Under the pieces are notes generated by a model that did not search any database, was not told where the DNA came from, and worked only from the letters and a program-made list of their open reading frames with translations. 64,000 nt of DNA, from NCBI GenBank assembly GCA_019843655.1, contig JACDQD010000006.1:19362246-19426245 (forward strand), read 5' to 3'. Below are positions 23,675 to 37,000 of the stretch, piece after piece. The translations under genes and the position numbers were made by a program. Origin of the DNA: Lethocerus indicus. Lineage: Eukaryota > Arthropoda > Insecta > Hemiptera > Belostomatidae. Position 1 is the stretch's first letter. The number at the start of each line of letters is the position of its first letter.

Positions 23675-25694
23675 GTAAAAAAAAATAATGCTCATTTCCT
23701 AGCGCGTTATTGAACGCGGCGGGTACGCCCGCCTTATTCGTTGTATTCCGATGCTTGCACCACCAGATGAAACTGTGTCAGCCGCAGTCTACGTATTATA
23801 TTCTTCCGACAGGGGCTCTAATATACAAGCGAGAAACAATAAATTTAACGTTTGGAATAATGAAAGTATGAAATTCGACCCTATTGTATTGTCAGAAAAG
23901 TTGTAGATAAAAACAATTTTTTCGACTAACACTAACCATCTTACGCCCCCATAAAGGTTATGATGTATATTGAATTTTTTAACAAAATATATTTGGGGAA
24001 TGATTTATTAATTTATTATAATTATTTTATGGCTACCTCTTGACATATGACACTTTTGTCACCACTCATTTATTTGATTTCAAGCTAGACGCTGTAGGCT
24101 TCTCGCCAACAATGCGCCAGTACCACTGTATATTTATTTGAAATGAGGTTTCTAAAATTGTACGAATGCAATCGAAAAACAGGGCCTATTGTTATATTTA
24201 AACCATAATTCTCAGATCGATCCCTACAGGTTGTCCGGCTTTGTGTGATCTTTGGGTGGGGAAGGCATTGGGCAGATTCCTGCCGGGGTCGTGGTACCGG
24301 GTCAGTTATGCCTCCTTCATTATTGCCCCCGGGGGCGCGGGTGGCTTTGGGATTTGCATAATTAAAGTCGCGCCAGCGATCAAATAAGACGCCGCCTCTG
24401 TCCCCCGGCTTAAATCCCTCCCCACCTCTTATACGAACCGCCACCTTAAACACGAACTTATTCCTGCGTTAACTATTGTAGCGCACTTACAGCCCGACAG
24501 TGTAAATCCGTATGCACGCTGGGGATTAAACACGAATTAGGGAATAAATGTAACTGCGTAGTCTTTCTTCATTTTAAATAAGAAGCTGTAACAAGTTCGG
24601 GGAAAACAGGGATCGTTATAATAATTATATTCTTGTTCTAAATCAATCGCTGTTTCGGGCGCATCGTCATTCGGTTGTAACCCGGGTGTGTTAAACGGGA
24701 GGGGAGGGTAAGTGAACAGTGTAACAGGAGTGTAACAGTGCTGTTGGATGAGGGGAGTTACCACGCCGAAGAGGAATCAGAGCAGAGGCTCCGCAGAGCT
24801 GAAGACACTCTCGTTGAAAGGGGTCAAGTTTCACAATATCCAGCTCCGGGTGCGGCCCTGCCTCTATCATCCTCCTTCTACTGGAGTGCGGCTGCACCGT
24901 ATTGGAATCCCCCTGGAGCTTGTTTCGGCCCCCTGTCTGATCCTTCCCGTTTTTATATTACGCTCTATTTTATGAACAAAATCCTTGAGTGAGAAAACGT
25001 CCATAAAATTCTGTAATTCTGATATATCAAAATTGTTTAATACGAGATGAAGGTTTTTTTTAATACTATTATTAGTGTTTGTTGATTATTTTGAGATATT
25101 CCCCAAACGAAATGTAATTTATTTAGGTCAGTGTACGGCTCCCCGTGTATAGCGTACGTGACGTGTTCATTGCGCACGTACTGTCCAATATCCCCGTTGA
25201 GACCATATTAGAGGGGTACACATATCGGGGCTAGACTCTAGCGAGCGCCCACCGTCTCTCTCTCGATCTCTCCCTCTCTCTCTCTACCCAGCGTCAGTCG
25301 AGTCATTCATCTCGAGAAAAAGGTCAAAGTTGAAAATTCAAAGTATCCCTCCCTTTGGGACTTTGATCTCTGGCGAAAAAAAAAGGTCGGCCCACCCTTG
25401 CCCCCTCCCGTGGGGTTTATCCATGAAAACTGTCCCCAATTGGAAGTCCCCCAAGACATCGCCCGAATTCCAGATGAACTCCAAACATTAGGCACTTTTA
25501 TTTTTTCCGCTTTCATGAATATTTTATAAGTTTAATCTATGGAAATAATGCCGAACGCATGCCGGAATAATTTAGGGCATGAATCGCAAATTTTTTTATT
25601 CGGATTTTTTATTGGGGGTTCTCGTTTTTATTTAGTCATTCAGACGTCGTCCACAAAAACCAAAACTACACAAAAAAATAGTTTAATACTAAAT
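23675..25694. other. Gene-free stretch with large GC patch
   Basis: GC patches at about 24200-24960 and 25140-25490 flank AT-rich DNA. The first has frames on both strands up to 122 codons with no known domain. An octamer motif merged with a homeodomain-type site (ATTTGCATAATTAA) lies at 24352-24365. CT-rich DNA lies at 25252-25285. A GTACGTG/CACGTAC inverted repeat occurs near 25150-25180. Confidence 0.5.
25252..25285. repeat. CT-rich microsatellite, interrupted
   Basis: CT units broken by GAT and CC. Confidence 0.9.
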
Positions 25695-26012
25695 ACTATC
25701 TACTAAGGTCAGTTATAATATATTTTAATACTTGACTTATTTTTAACACTATTAAAACGCGTAGTGTATTCAGTTTAATGTGCTACTAGTTTCGATGGTA
25801 TGACGCACCTAATATTAGCCCGCAACAAAGGTCTGTCTTACATTTTAGTATTAGCGCCTTACATATAGCGCCTTACAGTACAAGTGACAGTGACAGTGCA
25901 GTGAGGATGATCAAAAAACATCCAAAGTGCCAAAAGTGACGAGCAGCCGAAACCGGTCTAGAAATAGACCAAACCAGCGAGGGGAGACAGGAACACACAA
26001 AATCTACGGTAT
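25695..26012 (+). mobile_element. Hammerhead-family copy E (centre plus right arm)
   Basis: Starts at the centre (CTATCTACTAAGGTCAG), carries the duplicated TTACATATAGCGCC block, then the right arm to the terminal AAATCTACGG. The arm has GAAACCGGTC, but about 21 bp containing stem I, CTGAAGA and half of stem II are deleted between GTGAC and CGAGCAG. After the ribozyme site GGTCTA-GAAA-TAGACC forms a perfect 6-bp hairpin. Truncated on the left; no target-site duplication identified. Confidence 0.85.
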
Positions 26013-27678
26013 AAAATAAATCTTAAACCGAATTCTTGATTAACTAAATTATGCGTGTTCGTATGAAATTAGGTTTCGGTATTGTTTATTTGGGAAGAAA
26101 AATAATTGTGTTTTCGGAAATTAAAAAAGGAACCATGGGTGCTATTCAACCACTAGCTAACATCAATATGATCGTCATTTATTGTTCCTTAATATTTCTT
26201 AATTCCTTCATCCAACACATGAATCATACGTTTGCACTAATTAAAATGTGACCATCTGACTCTGCTATCATGTAAAGAATCTATGAGCAAACACAAAATT
26301 CTTAGTTTGATCTTAAATACTTTAATATACGCTTTCATAAATGAGACATGCTTACACCTGGACTTGGAAAACACAGGACAGCAAACTCTGAAAAAGAAAT
26401 ACAATTAAATTATTTGTAAGACTGAAGAATGTCAAATCGTGTGCATGGTCTTTTTTTCTGGTATGCGAATAAAGTGCACTTTTAAAACTCAACTGCGCGT
26501 TTTATATTGTAAATTTTGCGATATATTTCTTCTTCCAAGAAGTAACATGAAAATTTTACATAAACTATAGCGTATCGATTTCGACTTCTCACCGATATGA
26601 AATAGGATAGTCCTGAAGAAAACTTCAAGACCTGCAATACCCATCATCGGCCTCCACACAAATACAATGATCGTTTGTTTTACAATATTTTACAACACAT
26701 GGATGACTTTCGATAATGCTGACATAAATGTTTAACAGATATGCGAAATATTTTCACCCGAACCACCCACAGATAGTGTCGAGAGGTGGGTCGAAATAAT
26801 GGTAGGTTGCACCTCGTACAAATTTCTACATGACTGGAAGCATAGAATTATTATCAAAGTGGGCTTATTCTATGAGTCGGGGCGGTTGACGTATTTCAAT
26901 TGAGCCGTGATAAATTTGAAATTCACCTCCGGTCCGTGACGTCCGAGAGGCGGCGGCCAAGTAAATGGAACACCGTCCGTGGTATAATAATTTACCAGGG
27001 CGGGGGCGGGGTTAACATCTGCCCGCCCACACCGCGAAAGGCTTTATCTATGCAAATCCTCTGATGATATGTTATGTTGGGTGGCGGATGCGGCGCTCCG
27101 GGTTCGAGGCCGGGAGCACCGCCCACCAAACCCAGATCGTACCTATTATCCAACTGACCAATCCTAACCTGCGGACAATTTTAAATTTCACGAACAATTA
27201 ATCGGTTCTAAGCGACTGTAAATGAAAGGAGGGTAACGAACGCTCGACTTAAAATTAAAAAAAAAGGTTTAAAATTCCTGTTTTATCCCAGCTCACATTA
27301 GTGAATAAAAAACTAACCCCGTTGGTAAATGTTGCCGACATATGTTATCCTGTCATTTTTAAATAATCGCCGTTAATCGGTTCTCTGAACTGATGTTCTT
27401 GCGAAATAGAATATAATGCTGTAATGATACCTGTTGTCAATACTAAACCAGCACCAGCATCTTACCTTAGTCAGTATAATTTGACCGGTAAATTAGCGAC
27501 AGTAAGTGCGCAGTTACAGGCCGGACACGATTGTTGCTTCATCGGCAACCGACATGCTTAGGTGCTACACTAATTTACTGATGGAGCCCTAATTTCATGA
27601 GCGACCACCTCGAACCACCAGCGGCTTGTACTGTTGTATATCAGGAGGAGGAGGACGGGCGGATATATATCGGAGGGT

Positions 27679-27711
27679 TTATAAACTTTTATAAGCCTTA
27701 TAAACTTTTAT
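27679..27711. repeat. Short direct repeat
   Basis: TTATAAACTTTTAT occurs at 27679-27692 and 27698-27711, separated by five bases. Confidence 0.85.
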
Positions 27712-28083
27712 TTAAATATATATTGGTGATGAGATAAAAGTGATATTTATATACAATCCGTCTTTTTTTTAACATATTCTACAAAAAAAGAAGAAATATT
27801 TCTACAATATATGCAAGCATGCCGAATTTTCAGCAACTTTGTTCACGTTCGGTTGTTCAACTTCGGTACGAGGTATTCATTTATTTTTTCAGCAAACTAA
27901 TTCGTCTCCTGACGCCCACGTCAGTTTTCTGTCACATTAGTCGCTTGAGTTACGTCGTGAATTCCACGGTTGGCAGTGGATAACCGGGAGAAGGAAACAG
28001 CGCGTAGGCGTAAATGCCGCCAGGTTCGTTTTCAATTTCCATTACTGTAGACCCCAAAAATATTTCTCTTAATTCACGGACAA

Positions 28084-28124
28084 CATGAATGCATGAATAC
28101 ATGAATGCTGAATACATGAATGAA
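28084..28124. repeat. Small imperfect tandem repeat (CATGAAT-type)
   Basis: CATGAATG, CATGAATA, CATGAATG, CTGAATA and CATGAATG follow one another. A simple minisatellite with an 8-bp core. Confidence 0.85.
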
Positions 28125-29400
28125 CGGTATGTGAGATGATGGTGCAGACAGGCGCTACTGTTTTGAAAATTACCCGTCAAAAAACCTTTAATTAAATTAA
28201 CTCCCCAATACAGTTATACAATTGAGAGTATTCTTATTTGGGAACTAATACTTCTTGGGAATAAATAAGTCTCGACACGAGTCTTAAATTTACACTATAG
28301 ATAAACTGATTGATCACATTACCCAGACATAGTCTTAATAAGAAATAAAAGGATACACTTTTATAGAAGCAATTGGATAAAAGCCCATAATAGATACATG
28401 ATAATTAATTTAGAGGACCACTATTAGGCCGTTATAAATGAGAAACTATTGAGTGAATCGTCAGTTCTAAGTTGGGACTATCAATATCTGGGAGGGCCAT
28501 CTATCGGAGGTTATAACGGAGATTTACTAGAATGTTTAACTGCACATATTCCGGCGAAGGAGATCATGAATTAATTTGGCACTGGGTAGTGGGAAGGAGC
28601 CGCCAGTTAGCGGGCGGTTAGAACGGTTAACGGTTAGATCGGTTTCGATTTATGCCGAACAGGATTTGCATCGTTTCCTCCGCTCCGCGGGCAATGCCAT
28701 TAAATTTTCACCGACCCTAATGCTCTTGACAGCCTTTAACGCATTTAATACCTGCGCTATATCATGGTGTAAAAATCACTCATAATTTATTTTGTAGTAC
28801 ATAATCTGAACTGATCATCCGGTAAATATATTCAATATTTATTCTTGAATAAATTAAATTGGAACAGCTAAAATTAGAATAAATAGGATGATTAACTCGA
28901 AGGAAATATTTAACCTCGATTCCTGGAAAGGTGTACTCTTCTTGAGCAGCTTGTCTCTTTTAGTAAAAAAATTAAAATTTATTATTTCATGAATTGATAG
29001 TTCTTTCATGTTTGATATTGCTATGAATATTCCTCAAATCGATACCTGAAAATTATTACGTTTTCATTTTTTTTAATATGAGATTAGATTAGTTTCAAAA
29101 CATCAACGACATTAAATATGTATGTAAATGTATATGTGTACGGCATGGAATTTGCATATGAATATTGTACATTCTACATTTCTATTATTAATAATACTGT
29201 TTCGAGTACATTCCATATGGGAGTATGAAATATAATATATTTAAAATCACGACAATGTTCCATATGGATATTTGATTTAATTTTATTAGAGCTGATTGAT
29301 CTTTTTCTGTGATATTATATTTTGTCCTGGAATATTTCATTTATTTAAGCCGAATAAGAAGTAGAATAATTTGCAAATGATGCGAGGGCGGACTAAGTAA

Positions 29401-32400
29401 AGATTTTTTGTTCCGTTGAAATTGGGCGCGAGTTTAATAATTGGATTCAGAGTCCCAATTTCATTGGGCGCCAGTAAGTGGCGGCGTACGAATGACAGGG
29501 GTCGTAGATTAGCAATAGGAAGAAGAGAAGCAAGGCCGGCTCGGCTGCCTTTGGCTTATCTCGTTAGCTCTCTCCCCTGTACACGATAAAACCCGTATAT
29601 TATCCTGGAACAATAAACGCCAGAGGGATTATTATTCCCCGGTTTAATTTCAACCGAGGGCCAACTGAATTACATAGACAATACACACCATTATGTGTGA
29701 CTCGAGTGCCCGTTATTCATTGCGTGTAGGCGTCGTTTTATAACTAAATTACAGATTGGCTGTAAACCGTGCGAGTCGTCTCTCCCACTTGCTGAAATTC
29801 GGCCACTTGTGTCGTAAAGTGAATGTATGCGCTTTAGCAGAACCCAATATCACTTCTCTATATTTGTATTTGGTCCCGCGTTAGGCGTGGGGGAATGTAC
29901 TACTCGGATATAAACTCGATGTAAAACGTTTCCCTGCAATACTAGGGTTACTTAGATTTTCCAATTTACAAATGGCGCAAAAAATAAAAACTAATTTTGC
30001 AAAAATCTTCGTGTGTAAGATACGAAAAATATGAATTTATTATTTTTTTTACAGAGTTCATAAAACTAATCGCAACCATTTTATGACACATTGTATAGTT
30101 TACAATACTATGTTAATAGGTTAATTCAATCGATTATAATAGGGCAAGAAAAATTCTCTCGAAGGAAGATGGAGGGCAATGAATAAAAAACATTCAAATG
30201 TTCTGTGGGGCACGAATGGCGATTGGTTAGTCTCACTAGGCCTGGTTAGTCTCTGACTGTCCCTTGTTTGTGCACACTTTTTATATTGTGAGAACAAAAC
30301 GGCGGGAGAAAGATATGGCTATAGAAGGGTATTTAGGCGATAGATATGTCCAGTGAGATTCCTTTTGATTGGCGGCTGAAGTGTCGCCCATATTGGGCAG
30401 GTGCCAATTCCCCTGTACACGTCCCAACCCCCATCTTGTACCTTTATCAAGATACAAATTAAATATTTAAGCCTGGCGCTGTCAGTAATTTACACATACA
30501 AACACATGTGGGAACAATTGGTCATATTTCAATCCCTTGTGGAACCCCGTTCAAAATAAAAATAATATCATAAATTTGATACCCAGAGGTAACGCGTCGT
30601 TTCCTCTGACCGGCGGAAAACTGTACCCAGGGTGTCGACCCCTTTTCTATTGCGACTTTAAATTCATAGAGTAAAGCTCCCCTACCCACGGTTTTAAAGG
30701 GTTGGAAGTGGTAGAGAGGCCGGGGATTTACATCCAATTTGGCGGCGTTGGCCGGGAGGAAATGCGAGGCCCGGGGTCTGGGCGAGGAATTATTTGAAAC
30801 AAGGTGGAACCCGGCCAAGTCACCGAGTTGTGTGCGAGGGTGGGGGGTGGCTTAGCTTTATGCTCCCTTTATGCTTCCTACGCGGCGCCTTGCTTTATAC
30901 GCGCCTACAGTCGAAAGCCGGTTGACTGGCGAAACGTTTGAACTGGGCGCCTTTCAAAAGAATAATTACCGAACTTCCACAGCCGACCGGCGTATCCCGA
31001 AGTTATAAAATATCAACAGTAAGTAACAGTGAACACCGCACCTCATAAGTACCAATTATTTAACCGTATACACGTTATGTTTACCGTAATGCTTGTTCGA
31101 TAAACCAATCTCGGCCTAGATTATGCCCAAACAGAGGAGTGAAGACAGAAAGTAACAGAAGTAGCAGAAGTAATAACGAAATAACTTTTCCACAATATTT
31201 TATTCACTTTATTTGTTGGAACATTTTGTTTCATCTTGTGATTCGGTATTCTGGAGACAGAGGATAAGTATACAAAAAAGAGGAAATTTATATTCTTGCG
31301 AAATGTCGGTAACCTAATTTCCCTTAATGACGGGGTTTAGGGGAGCGAAATGTTTCGAGTGGATTATTATTTCACCGAACCGAGAGGGATCGGGACCAGT
31401 AAACAAGGTTTATTGGTCCCGGGGTCATATCCGGATGGGGCATGCCGCGTTTTTGGAGGGTTCCCCCTCCGGGCCCTTACAGATATTGTTAGTGCCCCGG
31501 GTCCCAGGACCCCATATTGCTTACAGCCAGGAAATATAAACGCTCGACGTTGTCTAAATGTTTATCGTCCCAGTACGACTCAGCACGTGCGTCCTCCAAT
31601 TCCCCGGCCGGCGAAATGTCGATTCCCCGACAGCCGAACAACGCGTAAAGTCCAACAGGGGAAGAAGCTCATGGCTCGCATCTTCAAGCTTGTAATATGA
31701 CCTCTGTTAAAATCTATTTCGTAGGCTACCAACCAATTTTTAAAATTGTTTACCTCCACTCACACGTAAGTACTGAAGCTAGGCAACGTACTGAGTAACG
31801 AAAATGTACGAAAACGAAAATGGACCATTTCAATGACATGAGTATTATTAATTCCGTTTGACTGAATGCGCCTCATGTACGTTGGAATAGCTTCACTGCT
31901 GTTAGTTGCTATCTAGATCCACCCATTTAGTTAGTTAATCTAATTTAGTTTAGTATTAGTAGCGAATTTCGGCGGCAGATAAAGTATCCTTACAGTTGGT
32001 AGCCAACGTGGGAAAACTTTTGACTTGAATATCTGTAGAAGGTATAATATAGGACATAATAATATGTTCTTACAGTTTAACTTGGCAAAAGTTAGACCGT
32101 TTGGTCTTTAACAGGTTTCAGATACTTAGTGGATTAGCGGAATTACAGGAGTAATTTCCTGCACTTGGTGCAAACGGGATCTACTTCCCGCTACAGTACT
32201 ACTAGTGTTTGGGTCCAGCAAAACCCCGCCCTGCTCACATTAATTGAAACACATATACAGAACAATTACACACCGACATGTAGCAATAAACAACAGGCCT
32301 AGTTAAGAACTAAGACATTAATAGCACACATATCAGGATTACCGTATCTGAGAAGATTCATCCCCAGAAAATCCAAATGCCTTTTTCTAATGACATCTAT

Positions 32401-34300
32401 AGCCAAGACAACGATAGCCTAATGCAAAAAGAATACCTCCTAATTTGGAAACGCCCTTAGACGTTGCAGACTGTAATGATATATGAAGCCAATCCACTGC
32501 AATGTCTCATTGTTATAAAGTTTATTCCGTTTGTCCACCTATACATACACTTATAATAAAGTCCTATAATAGAATTATTATTGTACGCGTAAAAATATAA
32601 TATATGTATATAACATATCCACCCCTTAATATTCCACAGCGAGCATACTACACAAAGCAGTTCAAACTGTCGTATGATTTGAAAAAAGGCACAGAGTACG
32701 CAAAGAACTCGAAAATTAATAGAAATGCCACGAATAGTTCGTTCTTCCCATTGTCTTTTGGCGAAATTGTGTGCGGCGGTAACGATATGTTTGAAGGGAA
32801 AACCCTTTTCCTTTTTCTTGAATTTCGGGTCCCGTAGATTTCCCATAGAGCGTGCATTCAGGGACCGTAATACGCAAGGAAAACAGAGTTAGCGCGGGGA
32901 AAAACTTTAAGAGGCAAACGCGGTTCGATGTTTACCCAGCGGAACCCCATTTCCCTACGACCTTTGACGATTCAGGGCCCCGGGAGAAAATTGCATACCT
33001 TCGGGCGCCCTTTGTCTTTTCCATAGTCTCGCCGAGGGAATAACACAGACAATAGAATTTTAGTTGTAGTTTTTGTTTCAGAATACGGTAATACTCGGTA
33101 GGATTCTCTGATGAATCTTTATTAGTGACGTTCCAGCTTCAATATAATGCATATTTAATTCATACTTCTACTAAAGTATTCGTTAACCTTTATAAAAAAA
33201 CATAATATATTTAGATATTATAAACGGTGCGTGTTATATAGGTGTTAAAATGTTGGGTTAATAATGGTTTAATATGAGATCACAGCGAGCTGCAATACTA
33301 AACCCGCACAACTTGGTAGTGTTGCAGGTGTTATTAGCGCCTTTACCAATGTTAATCTAATAAAATAAAGTCGAAATAACTACAAGGCTTTAATGTTTCA
33401 TGCTTTCCCATAGAAGTTTAGGGAAACACATACCATGGTTAAATGTTTTAGGGACCTTATGAAAACTATTTTCGGTGTAATGATTAAGAATTGTGAATAC
33501 AACTTTATTTCTGAACTTATCAATACAGCCACAATCTTATTTTAGTAAATAAAATTTCGTGAAATGTTTTTAGGTTCAGCTTGCAACATTTTATTGCAAT
33601 TTATTTGGTGAAGAGTTTGAGGAAGGGAAACGTATAATGCCACTGTAACAATATATTCATCGCGTCCCAAAATCTGAAATATCGCCTGACGGAGGTAGTA
33701 CCGCCAAATTCCCGAAATCGAACGGGGTGGATTCAACGGTTAGTTGAGGCTCCTTGGGGGGCAGAGGCGGTGAATGGGGGAGTTGCGGCCGCTCCTTATG
33801 AAAAGTCGACAAGAGGGTTCGTTAAAGACGCGTAACCCCGGGCCCTATTCACCAGACACCCTGCCCCCCACCACTCGCCGCTTTTCCGCTTTTCCAGCCC
33901 CAACGTCCCTAGCTGCGGAAAAACCGAGGCCGGGGCCAGCCCCTGCCCCGACAGCCTCGGAGATCGTGTACCGAATAACGACTCCGCATTATCGAGAGAC
34001 AAAAGCTTGCTAATTGGAAAACTTTGCCAGTCCCGAGTCCTTCCCCCCCCCCTCCGCACCGACCAACCGACGTAGACGGGCAGAAAATACCTCGGAAAAG
34101 TTTTTTCTTTCCATCGGGCGGGGGTTCCACCGGAGTAAATTAATACCGTTATTATTTGCTCAAATTGGCCACACTTGAACGCCCGTTTTTCTCTGTCCCC
34201 TCGTTCATGAAGGACGCTCCATTTCGACCTTTCGGCGGGCGGGTGCTGTGTTGACGGTTTCAATTGAAACTCCAGTCAAATTAATTAACGCGACTAGAGG
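29401..34300. other. Gene-free stretch with GC patches and structured segments
   Basis: GC patches lie at about 29380-29900, 30300-31000, 31330-31690, 32870-33040 and 33700-34270. A 9-bp inverted repeat GAAATTGGG/CCCAATTTC lies at 29418-29462. A compact three-way-junction fold is possible at 32135-32193. The 155-codon minus-strand frame at 33796-34263 is overlapped by another minus-strand frame and a plus-strand frame, with no recognisable domain; not called. Confidence 0.5.
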
Positions 34301-37000
34301 AAAACCTGTTCTTTTTTTAATATGTATTCAATTTATCGTGTGTGGGCTCTTAAGGACACTGTATTGCAATTAAGAACACAATTTCACACTTTTTTTTACA
34401 CTGGTTCAAATTTAAAATGAATAGAAAGTGTTAACAGGAGGTTGGAGACCAATCCATGTTCACACTACCCGCGCAGGATATTTTTTTCAGAATTAAGCAC
34501 GATTTATTTACCAGTTTATTATCGTACATTATGTCACAATTATTTTCAGTTAATAATGAATAAGAGTAGGGAATTTTACAACGAGAGATATAACGAAATC
34601 CGTAAATAAAACGGAAGGAAACCGAGAATAACTAATAGAATAGCAGAAACAGAAGCGAATATCTTTTCAAATACACCGTACGGTGGATTGAAGGTGGGTG
34701 GAGGGGGGCAATTTGATGGAAACAAAGGTCCTTGAAGGAGGGACCGGTTCTTATTGACTTTGAAGTAAGTTAGGCTGGAAATGGGACAAGGAAAGGAGTG
34801 CCCAATCTCAAAGGGCCAACTGTTCATAGACTCCGCGAAAGCGGAGCTCGTTAACATCAAAATATTGAAAGGCAGCGACGTTAAAATTTATTCTGTGTGC
34901 TGACCCAATGTAACAGTGCTCTGCGAAAAAAGAAAACCGAACCATTTTGTATACATTTTCAGTTTGGTTACTTCAAACCGGTAACATACTAATTACAAAA
35001 ATGGAAAAACGGCTGCAGGTGATTATAAGATTATATTTAGCTGAAAAAACTACAGCTACTGACTGTTAAATATCTCGTATGAAGGTTTCATATTCCTTAT
35101 ACAGTGTAAGAAGGTTTTTACCGTCGCGTATTCAAACGGGCGAATAATATGCATCGACCCTCCCGTAATATAATGCCGCGATTCCGGACCGAGTTTTATA
35201 GCCGCGATGGGGCGGGGGCGGTGTGGTGGCGGTAGGTAGGCCGTAAACGCTTAAGAGCAGTGAGTGCCCTGGGCCGGGGGCGGCACTCAAGGACTGCGGC
35301 CCCCGGAGGCGTGAATTTACGAGCGGTAATAGCTAGCAACGGGCCGCCCCTCGGCCCAATTGTCTAATACCGCCCCCGCAACCCGTCAAATTATTATTAT
35401 GAGGGGTGGGGGCGGGTCGGGTGCTGCGGGACGGGCTTAGTCCCTCATTAAGCCTCGCGGCCTTCAGCTCGCCAGCCCTCAATCCCGAGCTACAAAAGAC
35501 ATTGAGCACCGCCCGAATTTCGATAAAGTGTTTAGCCCTCAAATGCGATTGATGTAATTACACGATTTTAAAGTCGGGCCCTCATAGTCGGGCTTTTGAA
35601 CGAAAAGCAAACAGAGGTATGGTAAAATTTTAACGAGGCTGGAAATAATCATAGAAAACCGCTTCAATGGACCGACCGAGGCTGCGGGGTTACCGCGGTT
35701 ATTAAACAATAGGTTGGGTCATTATTCGCATTTTGGATTATTAATATTGATCCCTCAATATGATATATAGCGCTAAGATCGCGAATAATGTCAAATATTT
35801 CACTGTTATATTGGTAATAGATAGTACCATGTTGTAATATGCGATCACTGCTACAGTATATATACTATAGCATAAGTTGTAAACCGGGGGCCACAGGACT
35901 TTTCAAAGGGGCCATTTTTATTTCATGAAAATTAATTGGTTAACTTCATAATTAATTAAAAATTAATTTATTTTTCTATATATTTATAATACAAATTAAT
36001 GAATGTATTCAATTTGCAGGATTGTATTCAATTCTCGACTATTTCATATATGTGGTTCAATATTGATGGCTGTCTGGTGTTGCAATATATTGCCAAAATA
36101 TTTCTATTAGTAATATTGTTATTCTAATATAGAGAGCATGTTTGGCCAGTTTGTTTTAGACGTACAGATGTTACGGGATGAAATCTGGAGGGAATTATGT
36201 AATCGTCCACGGGTCGATAGCTTGCAGATTCGCCTAATTGTCTTCGGTAAGTAGTGCTGAAGCCACTCCCTAGCACCAATACACCAACAGATAGTTTCGA
36301 CAACATGGCAAGCTACTTTAGAATTACTGGTGCTGAATAATTGAAAAAAGAAACTGCGGCCCTCGTGTTCCATTACACCCCTTTAAGTGTACTTTATTTT
36401 TATGCAATCGTTAATTTTGTTCGTGCCTTCGCGGGGATGCTTTAAATTATACACTGTCATGGAGTGTTTTTCGATCGGCTGTCGATAAATTAAAATTTGA
36501 AACTCCCAGCAGTATCCAAGAGCAAATCCAAGTTACCGTCTTATCCCTATAAAGACTTCAGGGAGTAGGATTGTTACAGTTATCGCCCCGATAGAAAAAC
36601 GGCTGGAAAGGGATTTATGCTCGTTCAGCCGCGCTACTAAAAAATAAAAGCTAACTAAAGCTCAGCCTAAATTATAACAATTTTTTTTGTTCCCTGAAGC
36701 ACCTGCACCGTTTACACGACTGGGCCTGGACAAATGGTTGGAGAAGGGGGAAGGGTGCAATAAACAAGGTGGGACCAGCCCGCACATCTGTATATATCAT
36801 TGTGGAAATGTGATTTTACATTTTACGAGCATTCTTTTCATGTTGTATATCTATATGGTGAACTCGACATACGCGGCCTCGGTGAACCGCATTTTAATAA
36901 AGTGGCTAACCAATGGGATATACTTACAGTGGATTTTTTTTATTTCATGTTCTTTATCTTTTTCTTTTTTCAAAATTCATTTATATAGTTATCTTTAATG
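34301..37000. other. Gene-free stretch
   Basis: AT-rich, with GC patches at about 34670-34830 and 35130-35710. The second has a G-quadruplex-capable tract at 35403-35421. Nothing recognisable as an exon or transposon. Confidence 0.5.
35403..35421 (+). other. G-quadruplex-capable tract
   Basis: GGGG-T-GGGGG-C-GGG-TC-GGG, four G runs with loops of one or two bases on the plus strand. Loops this short favour stable quadruplexes in general; none is demonstrated here. Confidence 0.6.

Larger units (their letters stand above)
26013..29400. other. Gene-free stretch
   Basis: AT-rich with GC patches at about 26870-27180, 27550-27680 and 28590-28750. The first contains GGGCGGGGGCGGGG, an octamer (27050-27057) and a tRNA-like hairpin at 27076-27131. 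A duplicated 14-mer lies at 27679-27711 and an ATGAATAC-type minisatellite at 28084-28124. No exon is recognised. Confidence 0.5.

Noticed and set aside
33796..34263. 155-codon minus-strand frame
   Set aside because: Overlaps another minus-strand frame and a plus-strand frame in the same GC patch; no recognisable domain.
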